Of a stretch of 64,000 nt of DNA, positions 1 through 11,960 are shown one piece after another. Source of the stretch: Adiantum capillus-veneris. Lineage: Eukaryota; Streptophyta; Polypodiopsida; Polypodiales; Pteridaceae. Below the pieces are notes generated by a model. The model worked only from the letters and a program-made list of their open reading frames with translations. It made no database searches and was not told the origin of the DNA. The DNA lies in contig CM043950.1 in the NCBI GenBank assembly GCA_014529385.2, positions 69,248,935 through 69,312,934 of the forward strand, given 5' to 3'. The position numbers and the translations under genes are program-made. How positions within the stretch are numbered: the first letter of the stretch is position 1; every line of letters starts with the position of its first letter.

Positions 1-5
1 TTCAG

Positions 6-2352
6 GTAGAATTGATGCAACGTATGCGCCATCCTAATGTGGTTCTTTTCATGGGAGCTGTCATGCACCCACCAAATTTGTCCATAGTCACTGAGTTTCT
101 TCCAAGGTGAGTTACAAAAGACAGAGACACACATTTGTATTTGTCTACCTACAGACTATTTTCAATGTCTTAGAATATGAGATGCTCTTTTTACAGGGGA
201 AGCCTCTACCGATTGATTCATCGATCAAACAGCCAGATTGATGAAAGGAGGCGGATGCGTATGGCACTGGATGTTGTGAGTTTTGATAGGAGTATGCTTG
301 GTATGGGTGTCAAGGTCCTTAGCTAATCTACTTTGCATATGATCTCACCACCCCCTTTTTTGCATGTGGCGTGTCTATCTCCAGGCAAGAGGCATGAATT
401 ACCTGCATAACTCCTCTCCAGTCATTGTACATCGTGATCTCAAGTCGCCCAATCTGCTAGTTGATAAAAACTGGGTGGTTAAGGTACCCTATTTCATTAC
501 TGCAGTACCTTTGTACTTTCTAAGTCCGTGCTTTGATATGACTTAATCTAGACCTTTTTGGTTATACCAAACTGTGTGACGTGCTCTTTGCAGGTTTGTG
601 ACTTTGGTCTCTCGCGCATGAAGCCGAATACGTTTCTTTCTTCCAAGTCTACAGCCGGAACGGTAACCATGTGGTCTCTTTTCATTTCTTAATTATGGTT
701 TGTCAGTTTAAACAGCAGTAGTGTAACTGCTGTAGAATGTGTGTGTCTGAGATCCCAGGCTGAGAGGACATGGATCTTCCAGTTGTTAGATTGAATAGCT
801 ACTAAAGTTTCTTTTGTGTCTGATTCAGCCTGAATGGATGGCACCTGAAGTTCTCAGAAACGAGCCATCCAATGAAAAGTAAGCCGTGTTGTGTGCAGGC
901 TTGTATGTATGTGCATTTGTCTGCTTGCATTGCAGTCGTGCAATTGTGGTTGTTTGAAGTCAATAGGGATTATGGGCACGGAACAAACAACAAGGAGAGA
1001 AAAGTGATGTGCATGCATGCCTATTTACAATTTCTTTTTGTTGGAGGGGGTGTTCCTCAGATATACTGGGTACAGATTGTACCTCAAAAAGGTTTCTAGA
1101 CATTAGTACAAGCCCCATCTTAATTAAGAACAGATATCAAGGCATTAGTTTTCTGCTAAGAAGCATCAGAGTTGTGAGATGAGCCACTATGTTCCGTAAT
1201 TTTGGTGGACTTTAAGCATTGTTGGACCATGTTTTAGTATTATAAGCCATGTATTAGGGATCAAAAGAGAGGGACTTAATGTTGACCTATAGGAGTTGGC
1301 AGCATGGGAATGTATATGCATGGTTTGAAGGGCTGCTAACATAAACCTTGAGATCGAGTCTGATCAAATGTGCGTTTCTGGGTGCTTCACAGGTCAGATG
1401 TGTACAGCTTCGGCGTGATATTGTGGGAGTTGGCTACATTGCAACAGCCTTGGGCTAGCATGAATCCGATGCAGGTTGTTGGAGCTGTTGGTTTCCAACA
1501 CAGAACCTTGGATATCCCCGACAATCTGGATCCAATCGTTGTTAATGTTATACGTCAATGCTGGCAGAGGTAAAGTGGTTTATATAAGCATCCTTTTTGT
1601 TAAGGGAAAATAGCAGCATTGACTATGAGTTCGCTAAATGGAGTCATCTGTTGATTGTGCTTGACTATGAGTCTGCTAATGGAAGTCTTCTTTTGTAACA
1701 ATGTAGACACAATGTTACACAATGGGCTTGTAACTTGATTAATTTAGTCAAATTTGGTGGGTTAGTTTAGGAAGTAAGCTTTTAGGAACAGCTTCTTGTT
1801 ATTGGAAAGCCACTCTGTCAGGATGTGGTTTCCTTAATTACTCGAGTCAAATAGGTAGGATTTTGGACCCATAACATGATGATGTGAGGTGATGTTTATA
1901 GCTGCTCACACATGGCCTATCTTAAGTTAGGGCTGTACAATTACCAGGGAATTGGTACTTGGACATTGCTGCTCACTACTAAGAATAGCCTGCTTGGTTG
2001 GTAAAGTTGGGATCTTCGGTTGCAGTTGCTTTGGCACCTATTGGTATTGAGTCAGTTTTGGTGAGCAAGAGGTTGGGGCCTGCCTCCATGGTGGGGTTTG
2101 ATGGGCTGGTGGAAATGCTGAAGAGGGTAGAACCGGCAAAGCGGCTCTCTTTGGGATATGTTTTACCCCCCCTTTCTTACTCCTGTTCCCAACCCTTCCT
2201 TTCTTTGACCCCTAATTGTGCCCATTCCCTTTATTTGTCTGTTCAGATTCATCTAGATATTCCTCGGGCATGGGTTCACTATAGTTGCACTTACCTTCGG
2301 AGGTGAATTTGGGCTCTTCCTGGGTCCATCTAGGTACACACACACACACACA

Positions 2353-2434
<82 letters not shown>

Positions 2435-2906
2435 TGGTAATGCAAGTGCCATGGGCCACATGTGGCCATCCCATGTGGAGATCATTGCTACAGTGGACAC
2501 CAGGAATTGTGCTTGGAACAGGAAGAGATCCTCCTCTTGCATTATGCATGTTAAGGACAAGGAGTCCTGGCAGCACAGTGGCAGCATGTGAACACGATTC
2601 CCCTTTTTAAGCTTTAGCAATTGTAGGCTAGTTGTACTCAGAACCAAGCAATCATTAAGGTGCAAGCACTACTGTCAGATTATCACCTTCTGTATGGTCT
2701 TAATCTTCAATTTACAGAACTGTGCTCTGCTAGCATTGTGTCAATGTCTTACTTTTTCTGGTTCCTCTTTTGGAACGGCCTCTAACACTGGCTGATTGGG
2801 TACTTCTTGCAGTGATCCCACGTTACGCCCATCCTTTGCAGAGATAATAAACACATTGAAACCCTTGCAAAAACCTATTACACCCTCATCAGTCTCAAAA
2901 GGATAG
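6..2906 (+). CDS. EDR1-like Raf-type protein kinase, C-terminal part (spliced, 5' end outside window)
   Basis: Seven exons fit a kinase domain with GT/AG borders: 6-106, 197-275, 385-483, 594-662, 829-878, 1393-1569 and 2813-2906 (TAG stop at 2904-2906). Together they give about 222 residues in one consistent phase. Visible motifs are [13 protein letters not shown] (subdomains IV-V), [10 protein letters not shown] (catalytic loop), DFGLS (metal-binding), [10 protein letters not shown] (P+1 loop) and [13 protein letters not shown]. The end [15 protein letters not shown] plus a short tail is closest in my memory to plant EDR1/CTR1-type Raf-like MAPKKKs, which act in ethylene, defence and senescence signalling. 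The glycine loop and regulatory N-terminus lie upstream of the window. The last intron (1570-2812) is long and carries a TA array. The exons are intact, so this is the only probable functional host gene here. Subfamily assignment is from recalled motif similarity. Confidence 0.9.
2336..2433. repeat. Compound (CA)n/(TA)n microsatellite in kinase intron
   Basis: About 20 bp of CA repeat runs straight into about 78 bp of uninterrupted TA repeat, inside the last intron of the kinase gene. Tyr-Ile and Val-Cys frames read across it are repeat artefacts. Confidence 0.95.
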
Positions 2907-3851
2907 AAATTGTGATGGCAAGATTGCATGATGAAGCTTCCCTACTTGGGAACAGGAGACTGCACTTCTCAAGGTGTTGAAACCTTGAAACCTTTGAATT
3001 TGGAATGGACTTGGGTGGGTATGTATCTCCCCAGAGAGCTGGGTGTTCTTCTAGCAGGTTTGGATTTTAAGAGGTGGAAGTCCAGCATCCGCAAATAGTA
3101 CGAATGCTTCGACAACCAAATTCAGCACATTTGGCTGGTCTTGTTGAAGGGCACGTTTCCCGTCTTTTGTACAGTAAGAATTTGTAAAAGTTGAAGGATG
3201 TTCCGATTGGCAGCTGGAGCAAGTTTCCATGGATTTTTGCTTACAAAACATGATTTTTGTGAAGATGCTTGTGGCATGGGGTAAAGCCCGCTGCGGCTTC
3301 GATGCGCCCTGATAAAAATGTAATATGGGGCAAAAAGGGGGTTGTAGAATTGGTGCCTGCATTCAGTGTATCAGAAACTTAGGCTCAGTTTTAGATGATC
3401 AATGATTTGTGCCTAAATTTCTCTGGAAGGAAGAGCTTTTGTATGTATCAAAGCATGTCATTTTCCAGATTATTAGTGATGTATAGGATCAGGGATGGTG
3501 CAAGGTCTCATGGCTCCAATATCAAGTCCTACCACATGCATTATTGGGTATAGCATTTCTTTAATTTTTAGCACTTTGTAGAGAGTTTCACCACAAATTT
3601 GTATAGATATGTCTCGGACTTCTACATTCTCATCAATTTTCTGTATACATCATGTCTTGAGCTTGCTGATTACTTTTTTTTACCAAAGTTTGCAGAGATG
3701 TAAATGGTCCTCATCATTTGTTCTCAATTTGTCTATGTCACCCATACCAAAATTCACCCCACATTTCATGTTTTTAGGGAAATTTCAAGGTTTAAATTAG
3801 GCAGTTTCACCCTTAAGTGTACCCACCTACATGTCTGCCCTTGTGTGTGCT
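2907..3851. other. 3' flank of kinase gene, no gene seen
   Basis: This stretch contains the presumed 3' UTR and downstream flank. I see no conserved coding frame or repeat; the open frames in it are short and unrelated to known families. Confidence 0.5.
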
Positions 3852-6235
3852 GCTTTTTTTTTTTCTTTGGGGGGAGAGAAAAATGAAATGAAATGTTATA
3901 TTAACGTCTGTAAAAGCCCAAAATGACCTATGAGATCAGAAAGTTACAATGTGGTGGATCTGATGCAAAGTTTGAGTAACGAAAATAAGAATATTATGGA
4001 ATCCTAAGCTGCTAGATGTGAACAAAGCAGCTAGCTGGGTTAGCTAAATCACAAGAGATCCAACATCGGTCGTTGGCGGATCGCATCAATCTCCTCCATG
4101 GTCAGTAGTCTGGGTGGGTGTCGTGCATGTCGGGCCAAAGTGATCCGAATTCTCTGATGTAGCCTCCGTCGATAGTGTGCAGTCCTTCGCAATTATGGGC
4201 GTTTGGATCTCCCCAGCTTAGTCGCTCGATCGATCAACGTGCCTCTAGTGCGAGGCGAATGTGGGCTCGGTTGTGGTAGTAGCTCCTCCAGGTGTTCAGT
4301 GTTTGCTCTGAAGAAAGTTGTGATCTGTTCTTGGGACTGGCTAGCCTCTCCTCTCATCAGGCTCTCTCTATGTCTGGGCAGCTCGAGCAAAAACAAACCC
4401 AGGCATTTTGGTCCTCGTACCCCATGACTTGGAGAGAGGTCCAAAGCCCTCTCTGAACAAGCAGTGGAAGCAGCCTCGTATCTCATAGTAGACTGGGTAT
4501 TGGCATGTGTAGTGCAAATCTGTCTCAGGCTTTGTCATACAAGGGGCATGTCCTGGCCTCTACTTGTACTCCACTGTATCTCCCAGTCTCTACCCGTAGT
4601 TGGTGCGAAGATGTGCGTATCTGGCCAATAGCTCATCGCATCCCATGAGACAAGTGGTTATCCGTGTATGGGTTGCGTCACAAAACCGTCCTTTGCAAGT
4701 TGGAGAAGATGCTCTTTGTAGAAGGCCATATTCGTGCTCAGCTCTTGTGTTGGCTGTATCCATGTCCTCTTGGTGTCTAGCTGGATTAGGTCTTGGCGGA
4801 TCAGCATGGTGATCTCGGATTGTGCAAGAGTTAGAGAGGGTGCATTTAATGAGTGTTGGAAGGAGGGCAATCTGTCTATGGTGAATCCATGTGCTTGAAA
4901 CCATGATGTCATTTTCCCATACCAGCATGCCGTATCTCCCTGTTTGGCTAATTGTTGAGAGGACTCAAGTGCAAGGCGGGCATATCTGTCCCTGGGAAGT
5001 TCCCACATGTGGTGTATGAAGGAGATTGATCTTGTGAGTGCCTCAACCACTAGAGGGGGGGTAGCTAGCTCTGCTCGGATAATGTCACATGGTATTGAAG
5101 CCTTGGCTCTAATGGGCCGCGAGATCATAGATACTAGAGGCTTCTCCATATCCCCCAATCCATCAGTGCGACCCGACCTCCCTTGATGATCCAATGAAGG
5201 TCCCCATATCTCAGCTCGATAGAGCAATGTATAAGCCACTAGATTGTCAAAGAGCCGGAGCTTTGTTAAGGCTCTTGAAACTGAACCTGTGAACACATCC
5301 TGTCCAATCTACCCAATGAACTTGTGAACACATCCTCTCCAATCTACCCAATGTTGCATGGACTTTGGTCAGTCTAGTCTCTGTTGCTCTCCTCAATGAA
5401 AATGCTGGTCCACTAAAGACCACTGCAAGGTAAGTGTAAGCATCTGTATTCTCCATCGTCTCTTGGTCGTATGTAAATGCGGGTGCTGACCTCCTGACCC
5501 ACTGTGGAGTGATATTAAACACCATAACCTTGGTTTACCAGGGGTGACAAACAAACCACTTTCATGGGTAAACCAATGCAAAGCATCCAAGTGACCTTGT
5601 ATCCCCTCCGACGAGTCCGAGATCAACACAATATCATCAGCATATAACAATAGTGGAATCCATGTCCCTGCCAGTTGTGCACCTCTATCACCATCTCTCT
5701 CAATATAGTCAAAAGCCTCATCCACATATATACCCCAATAGTGGAGTGAATTGGTGTAGATAGACCCTCTGAGGTGCGTACATGCCCCACTACTGACCTA
5801 TATAATGCCATGATCCCCCAGATGAGCTTTGTGGGTACTCCCATCTTGTGTAGTTTGCGCATCAATCTGGCTCTGAGTACTGTGTTAAATGCTTCGCGGA
5901 AGTCCACAAAGCTACAATAGATTCGTCTCCTATGTTATCTGCCCTCCTCAATAATGGCTATGAGTGTCGGGATATGGTCAAGAGTAGAAAAACCTCTCTT
6001 GAACCTTGTTTGCTTGGTTGTACGTATCCCCTCCTTTGCCCATCTACTCAGTTGTTGTTGAAGGATGGATGCGTACATCCGTGCCAATGTGTGTCCGATC
6101 ATGATAGTGCGGTAATTCCCAAGCTCCATAAGGTCTCTTGACTTGAAGATAGATACAATAGTAGATCGTCCCCAAGTATCAGGCAGGCCCTCACACATGG
6201 CACGATTAAACATAATTGCGGTAGGTCTTGGATTT
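3852..6235 (-). mobile_element. Degraded non-LTR retrotransposon (LINE) fragment with RT domain
   Basis: On the minus strand, broken frames carry a LINE reverse transcriptase. An N-terminal part (about 6200-5935: LPDTWGRSTIVSIFKS...GNYR) is followed by FREAFNTV (about 5900) and the catalytic YADD box at 5633-5644 (LLYADDIVLIS). More C-terminal sequence continues to about 4600. Several frameshifts and stops separate the pieces, so it is dead. A T-rich run near 3852 on the plus strand could be the poly(A) tail, which would make the insertion 5'-truncated with its 3' end on the left. No target duplication was identified. The exact LINE clade is not assigned. Confidence 0.75.
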
Positions 6236-6409
6236 CTACAATTTCTGCAATCTGAATATTTTGCAAATTTTTGAAGTTTCAGAATATTGCGAATCTCTAA
6301 GAATCTGTAAAACTGAAAATTTGGTGGATGTGTATGCGTGTTGAGGTGTGTGGGTGAGTGTGGCTGGGATTGGGGGGATGGGCCGGGGGCAGCGGGACTG
6401 AAGAATTTT

Positions 6410-6576
6410 GGGGGGGGGGGGGGGGGGTTTGATGGGTTGGGGTGTAGCGAGCTATTTGGCGTGGCGGGTGAGAGCTGGCAGTGTGACATGAGCAAGGAAA
6501 GGGGCGTAGGGGCATGCAGCGGGGCGCGAGCAGGAAATGGCGGGGCGGGGCGGGGCGGGGCGGCGCAATTGGATAA

Positions 6577-6618
<42 letters not shown>
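6410..6618. repeat. G-rich tract: G18 run, GGGGC repeats and (GA)n array
   Basis: An uninterrupted run of 18 G (6410-6427) is followed by five or so GGGGC units (about 6539-6563) and a GA array (6581-6618). The G tracts could form quadruplexes. No gene is associated with them. Confidence 0.85.
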
Positions 6619-6624
<6 letters not shown>

Positions 6625-7274
6625 TTCTATCGTAAGGCTGAACTTGGCCCATGAGTAAAATCAATGTTCATATGGGATATATCCCGTGTCATCCCAAAAA
6701 AGGAAAATATGAACTGAAATTAAGTAATGTAGTTAAAGCTAACTGATAAGCTGGTGAGATATGGGGTGAACAATAAGTGGTGACCGTGATGAATAGGGAG
6801 GATGGAGCTGCTAGGGGATGAGAATGTATTCTACATACAAAGGGTATACAAGTATGATATGCACTCCATCTCTAGTCCTTGCTATGAGAAACATCGAGTG
6901 ACTTGGGGATATAAAGATCCTCTATTTGAAATGTTTAGAAGCTTCAAACATTGTATATGATAAGCTGTCATGTGACAAGGGGTCTTGTGACATCGCTTTG
7001 AATCTGTTTGAAAGGCATATGGTATGCAATGCGGCCTCCACCATTGTGCGTGGTGGAGCAAACTCGGCTCATAGAATGTCATGGAGTGCAAAGCGTTTCA
7101 ATGCATCAAACATGCTATCATGAGTATATGTGGTCTCTATCTAGGCTTTGTGCCCATATCGTGCCTTCATACATCAGTGCTGCCATGACTTGAGTGTTGA
7201 AAATGGACCCCTTTGTTTGGGGCTCGTGAAAATATGCATGGTGGCATCGTCTCTCTAGCACGTTCAAGGTAGCT
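6619..7274. other. No gene seen
   Basis: Intergenic sequence. I could not link any frame here to a known family. Confidence 0.4.
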
Positions 7275-7560
7275 CTACCTGATGATTCCATGGTGAATCA
7301 TGTGTTGGTAGCAGAAAAAGTAACCCCAATGTATATGAAGTGACCACCACCCCCTCACCCCATACAAGGTAGTCGGATGTAGCCTAGCTTTGGCCATGTC
7401 TCGAGGTGTGGAAGATCGTGACCTTGGTCTTCCCACAATACAAAAATCGCATAATGCACGGAAGTGCTTTTGCAGGCCTCTCAGTGACTTAGAAACGAAT
7501 ATAATGTCATTATTATACAAAATAATGTGGATTGGAGTACCTACTCCACCACCACACATA
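7275..7560 (-). pseudogene. LINE reverse transcriptase remnant (mutated active-site box)
   Basis: The minus-strand frame reads ILYNNDIIFVSKS followed by GLQKHFRALCDFC. This matches the LINE palm motif xYADDIxxxS and the helix after it, with YNND in place of YADD. The catalytic Asp pair is therefore altered, and the frame is short and isolated. It is a separate copy from the LINE at 3.9-6.2 kb because it repeats the same domain. It may belong with sequence up to about 8.24 kb. Confidence 0.55.
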
Positions 7561-7759
7561 ATGAAGTCGGCTACCTCGTCTATGTATAATCCGAATAGTA
7601 TCGTAGAAAGTGGCCATTGTTAATAGTGCTAGAAATGGTCATCGAACTCTCCCAAATTCTCACTCGTTCAATGCGCAAAAGCCCCACGTCATACATGACG
7701 GTATGCTTGATGATTGTAGGCGCTAGAAAAACCTCTCTAGAAGTATAGGTCTCTTAAAG

Positions 7760-8245
7760 CCTTGGTCCCCAAGAACCACCCATTCCACAACCACCGCAAC
7801 CTCGACCATCACCATGAGCTTCTTTACCCACTTGATGGTAAAGAAATTAGAACGCCTGGTACAAGCCCTTGGCTTATATGTGCCAAGTATGTGTCCATCA
7901 TAGGTGTCAGGGTTCGTGCCTCTTTGAAGCTCAAGAAACGATGCTATTTCTGCTCAAGGAGAAATGATACGCCCAAGCTACCACTCTTAAGATGCCCTTG
8001 GAGATCCCACTGTCGAAATATTCTGACGTGTAGCTCTCCTATTGGTAGCCTGTCTCTATGAATACTAGGATACATGCTCCAAGGTTTTGAGAGCTGGAAA
8101 GATCTTACTAAGAAGAGGGCTCTAATACTATAATTTGCCACAAAAAAGACTAGAACCACCTTCATCAGCAAGCAGATGATCGTACAAGAGCTCACGAGTC
8201 CCCTATCTACTTTGATGACCTTACCAAGATGAAAATTGAGCATAG
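7760..8245 (-). other. Possible LINE ORF1-like remnant
   Basis: A minus-strand frame contains LGKVIKVD, followed about 60 residues later by GHLKS. This loosely recalls the DUF4283/zinc-knuckle ORF1 proteins of plant LINEs, and it sits upstream, in the same sense, of the RT remnant at 7.3-7.5 kb. The cysteines are not in a clear knuckle pattern. Treat it as a weak suggestion. Confidence 0.2.
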
Positions 8246-9135
8246 GTGGCTATCCAAGCACGCAAAGAGAAAAAAAAGGCCTTCTATAAAGATGGATTGT
8301 TCATCATTGATGGTTCTCCCATATTAGTGATTTAGGGCCTATGGGACACATGTTAGCCCACCTACAAAGATACATAGTGAAGTCAATAACTCCAATGGAT
8401 CACTCTGGGAATAGCCTGGGTGATTACAAAGGTTGGAAGCTCTTCTTTTTTAAATCCGATCTTTTTATGCAGAACCCCTTTCCATCCATTTTGGGAGTAA
8501 AATTCTTCTCCTCCTCAATGCCCGTCACACGTATGTTGAGGCACCGTGGGCTTCTAGCTTCCCATTAATGCCCTCGGTGAGTGCTTTGGTAAGCTCTTCC
8601 TTGAGAGCGTCTTTGCTTTCGATGGTAATCTTTCCTTCTTCATGCATGATTTGATCGCAAAGAGAGGCTACTTCTCCTTCCTCTTGCATCTTGCCCTTCA
8701 AGACCATCATGGCCTCATTCTGATCCTTCCTTCACTTGGTGCCATCGTTCTCTTTTTGTCTCGATCTTGGAAAGTCTTGTGAGAATGGTGTTCACATTCC
8801 CATCCATTAGCTTCTTCTTGTGGTTGATTGGGGACATTAAATATAGGAGCTTTTCATTTAGAGATTTCTTTACAAAGTTAGAGCTTTTTCTGGGTAGCAA
8901 AATTAGATGTAACCTTTTGCGCATATTAAGGTATATAGCTTTTGAACTAGGATAAAGTGCATATTAAAAAAAAATTGCTCTACATGTTTGTGACACAATT
9001 AAGGGCCATAGTAATACAACATGGATTTGATTAAAAAAAAACCTAACCATATCAATATCAATATATTGATACTGCAATGTCATATATGTAGTACTTATAA
9101 GAAAGATCATCACAAAGTCTATGTTTATGATCCAC
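8246..9135. other. Unassigned region with short charged minus-strand frames
   Basis: Two minus-strand frames (8525-8710 and 8715-8924) encode lysine/glutamate-rich peptides of 61 and 69 residues that may be parts of one decayed coding region. I do not recognise them, and no splice structure is convincing. Confidence 0.25.
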
Positions 9136-9240
9136 AAGAATTTTAGTACGAAGTAAAATATTTGAATTTTTGGTATGAGGTAAGTTGAAGTCTACTCTAG
9201 CAAATGAGTTTTTATCTTGTTTGCATCATAAGCCAATTAG

Positions 9241-9311
<71 letters not shown>

Positions 9312-9447
9312 AGAGTGCAATATTTAATTAGATAGATAGATAGAGAGAGAGATAGAACAGAGTGCAATATTTAATTTTTTTGCATGGGATAAGTTGAAGT
9401 CTACCTTGGCAACAAGTCTTTATCTTGTTTGCTCTACAAGCAATGAG

Positions 9448-9501
<54 letters not shown>

Positions 9502-9595
9502 AAGTGAAATATTTGAATTTTTGGTATGAGGCAAATTGAAGTCCACTCTAGTAATGAGTCTTTATCTTGTTCATTCTATAAGCAATTAGAGAGAA

Positions 9596-9650
<55 letters not shown>
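9136..9650. repeat. Tandem repeat units each ending in a GA array
   Basis: Three diverged units start with a version of 'aaatatttgaattttt', continue with a block around 'gaagtctactctagcaa' and 'tctttatcttgttt', and end in a TA/GA or TG/GA dinucleotide array (about 9241-9310, 9451-9497 and 9597-9646). This is local tandem duplication followed by independent microsatellite growth. Confidence 0.75.
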
Positions 9651-9651
<1 letters not shown>

Positions 9652-11000
9652 GTCTAGAGCATTAAGAGAGACCCCCCACATGATGATTATTGAGTAGGCA
9701 TTTTCTTGCATTACCCTAAACCCCAATAAGAATAACAAGAACAAGATAATGACATAAGAAACACAACGTTTTCCCATATTTGAACAAGATATAGATTGAG
9801 CCTCGATTTGAGATATGAAACATCATCCCAATCAAGGTACCATGACTGTGGGTGAGAAAGCCCTTGTGGGGACAAGGGAAAAACCCACAATCTCCATATG
9901 TTCCTCGTTGTTGCATTAAAAAAAATACTATCTCAAACAATACATAGAGTCGTCACAAAAATAATTGTCCACCAATGGAAGTGACTATCTAGTAGTTTTT
10001 CTCCTTAGGAGGACCACAAACTTTCTTCTCTAAACACTCAGAGAAGACAAGGCAGTGGAAAAGTGGTTCCACTCAGGATCAACTTTTACATTACCTACAC
10101 CCTCAAGTTAAAATGAAAAATTACATCATAACATATATGCATTCTATAACAAACACGAAGCCTCCCAAATGACATAAAAAAAGTTCACCTGTAGTGTGAT
10201 TGTGAATACCATAAACTAACACGGACGTAGGGAAGTCTGCAAAGATCAACCTTGCCACATATTGGGAGATTTCCCCCTTCAATGCATACTCACGCCCATC
10301 ATAGATTGGTGTTTTCTTGAACCACATTTCAATACTAACACAAACCAAATGATTATGGTAACAATAAATTATGGTAATATAACTTTTTAGAGAATATGCA
10401 AGTCTTACCTAACATCTTGTATAGGCTTCGAACACACCCGCTTACGCAAGGTTAGGCAGATTTAGACTAGATACACCCGAGGAGTTAAATTTTGCCCGAT
10501 TACACCCGATTTAACTAGATTTGAGCCAGATTGCACGCATAGATCCTGTTCTTACACGGATTTTGAATTTGGTCTACATTTGGCCAACTGATGAACTTTA
10601 GAGATTGTTCATGCGCATTATTCCATTTTGGCTAGATTTGACAGCAGAATCCGCGCTTGATCACGTTTGACCCCGATTTGCTAGAGATTCATTTGTGGAC
10701 TTGATATTGACTAGATTATGCCAGCTAGAGCCAATTCACACGTGAGATCTCGACTTGGCCTGATTTTAGATGTTGGTCACACGCTTGCACACAATTAGAG
10801 CCCGGTTTGATCCGTTGATTGATTTTTGACCAAGACTTGGACCGAGAGAGGATTTTAGCTTGTTCACACACAACAATCCCATATTAGTGCTTGGCTAGGC
10901 TTTGATTCCCAGATTTTTGCATCGTAGCTTGTGCGCTTGCTTATTGATCGACATTGGTCGACTTTGGCGATCATGGACCCATAGTTTATTATGGATTTAT
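9651..11000. other. No gene recognised
   Basis: AT-rich sequence with short open frames only. The part at about 10,440-10,900 repeats words such as 'gattt' and 'acacccga' irregularly, but I could not define a repeat unit. Confidence 0.4.
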
Positions 11001-11263
11001 GGTGAGGTAGACAAATTGCCCATATATATACATGTAGAAACATAGAGGAGCTATATCCAACTTCATCCCACAGACTCTCAAGACACCTAGTTTCCAGGTG
11101 CTTAGAGCTCGAGCATACTCAACCTTACTAGAACACATTCTTGATGGTTTTGGTACATGATCATATAGACCTATGCTGGAGGATATTCCAACGAGTTTCA
11201 TGCTAGCTCTTCGTGAGGATTGCCTAGACACCCTTGAGCTACCACAAAGTGTATCTTTGTACT

Positions 11264-11459
11264 TTTATGCTAATGAGCATCGGAGGATGTACATGAGTAA
11301 TAGACCCATATTTGGAGAGTGCCCTACCTCCGATACACTCAATGTTATCCCACCAAGTTCCTTTATGTTGATGAGCATCGGAGGATGTACATGAGTACTA
11401 GAGCCATATTTCGAGAGTACCCTACCTTCGATACAGTCAATGTTATCCCACCAAGTTTC
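11264..11459 (+). repeat. 98-bp tandem duplication
   Basis: Two adjacent 98-bp units (11264-11361 and 11362-11459) share the core 'gagcatcggaggatgtac' and end in 'atcccaccaagtt'. They differ at about ten positions, so the duplication is old. Because 98 is not a multiple of three, it breaks any frame crossing it. Confidence 0.8.
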
Positions 11460-11960
11460 TTCCGAGGCATCTAAAGGAGCATTTATGATGGGGCTACATA
11501 TACATTGCTATGTGGACGACTCTATTTTTGTTCTCCGTGTAGTACAATCGAGCCTATAGTGGAGACGACTTAGATCTCCTCTAGGATTCACATTATCTAA
11601 ACCGTCTAGTAGACATACATCTGTTGAGAGCATGAAAAAGTATGGAGTGCAGGAGCCAGAGCCTTACCACTACACAACCAGAGTTACCATGCATAAACAC
11701 AGTCACATCACAGATTTTGATTGCCAATATGACTAGTACACATGCTAGAGAGGCTGTAGAGACTGCACCATAGACCACAAGCACACCGTCCATTGAGCTT
11801 AATAGATCACATGCGTCAAATATGATGCATGTGATCAGATATGATGCATGTATCGTCATCAAATATGATGACAAGACATGTATCACCACTGAGAGACACC
11901 ACATAGGCACCACTTGAGGATAGTGTTGCCACGACTACCAGAGAGCACCATACCGAGCTT

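Noticed and set aside
2212-2665. Tyr-Ile repeat proteins in the kinase intron
   Set aside because: Translation of a TA microsatellite, with no other support.
3051-3362. 103-aa minus-strand frame downstream of the kinase
   Set aside because: Lies in the presumed 3' UTR of the kinase on the opposite strand; no family resemblance.
10121-10348. 75-aa minus-strand frame
   Set aside because: No recognisable domain or conserved neighbour; within chance expectation for AT-rich DNA.
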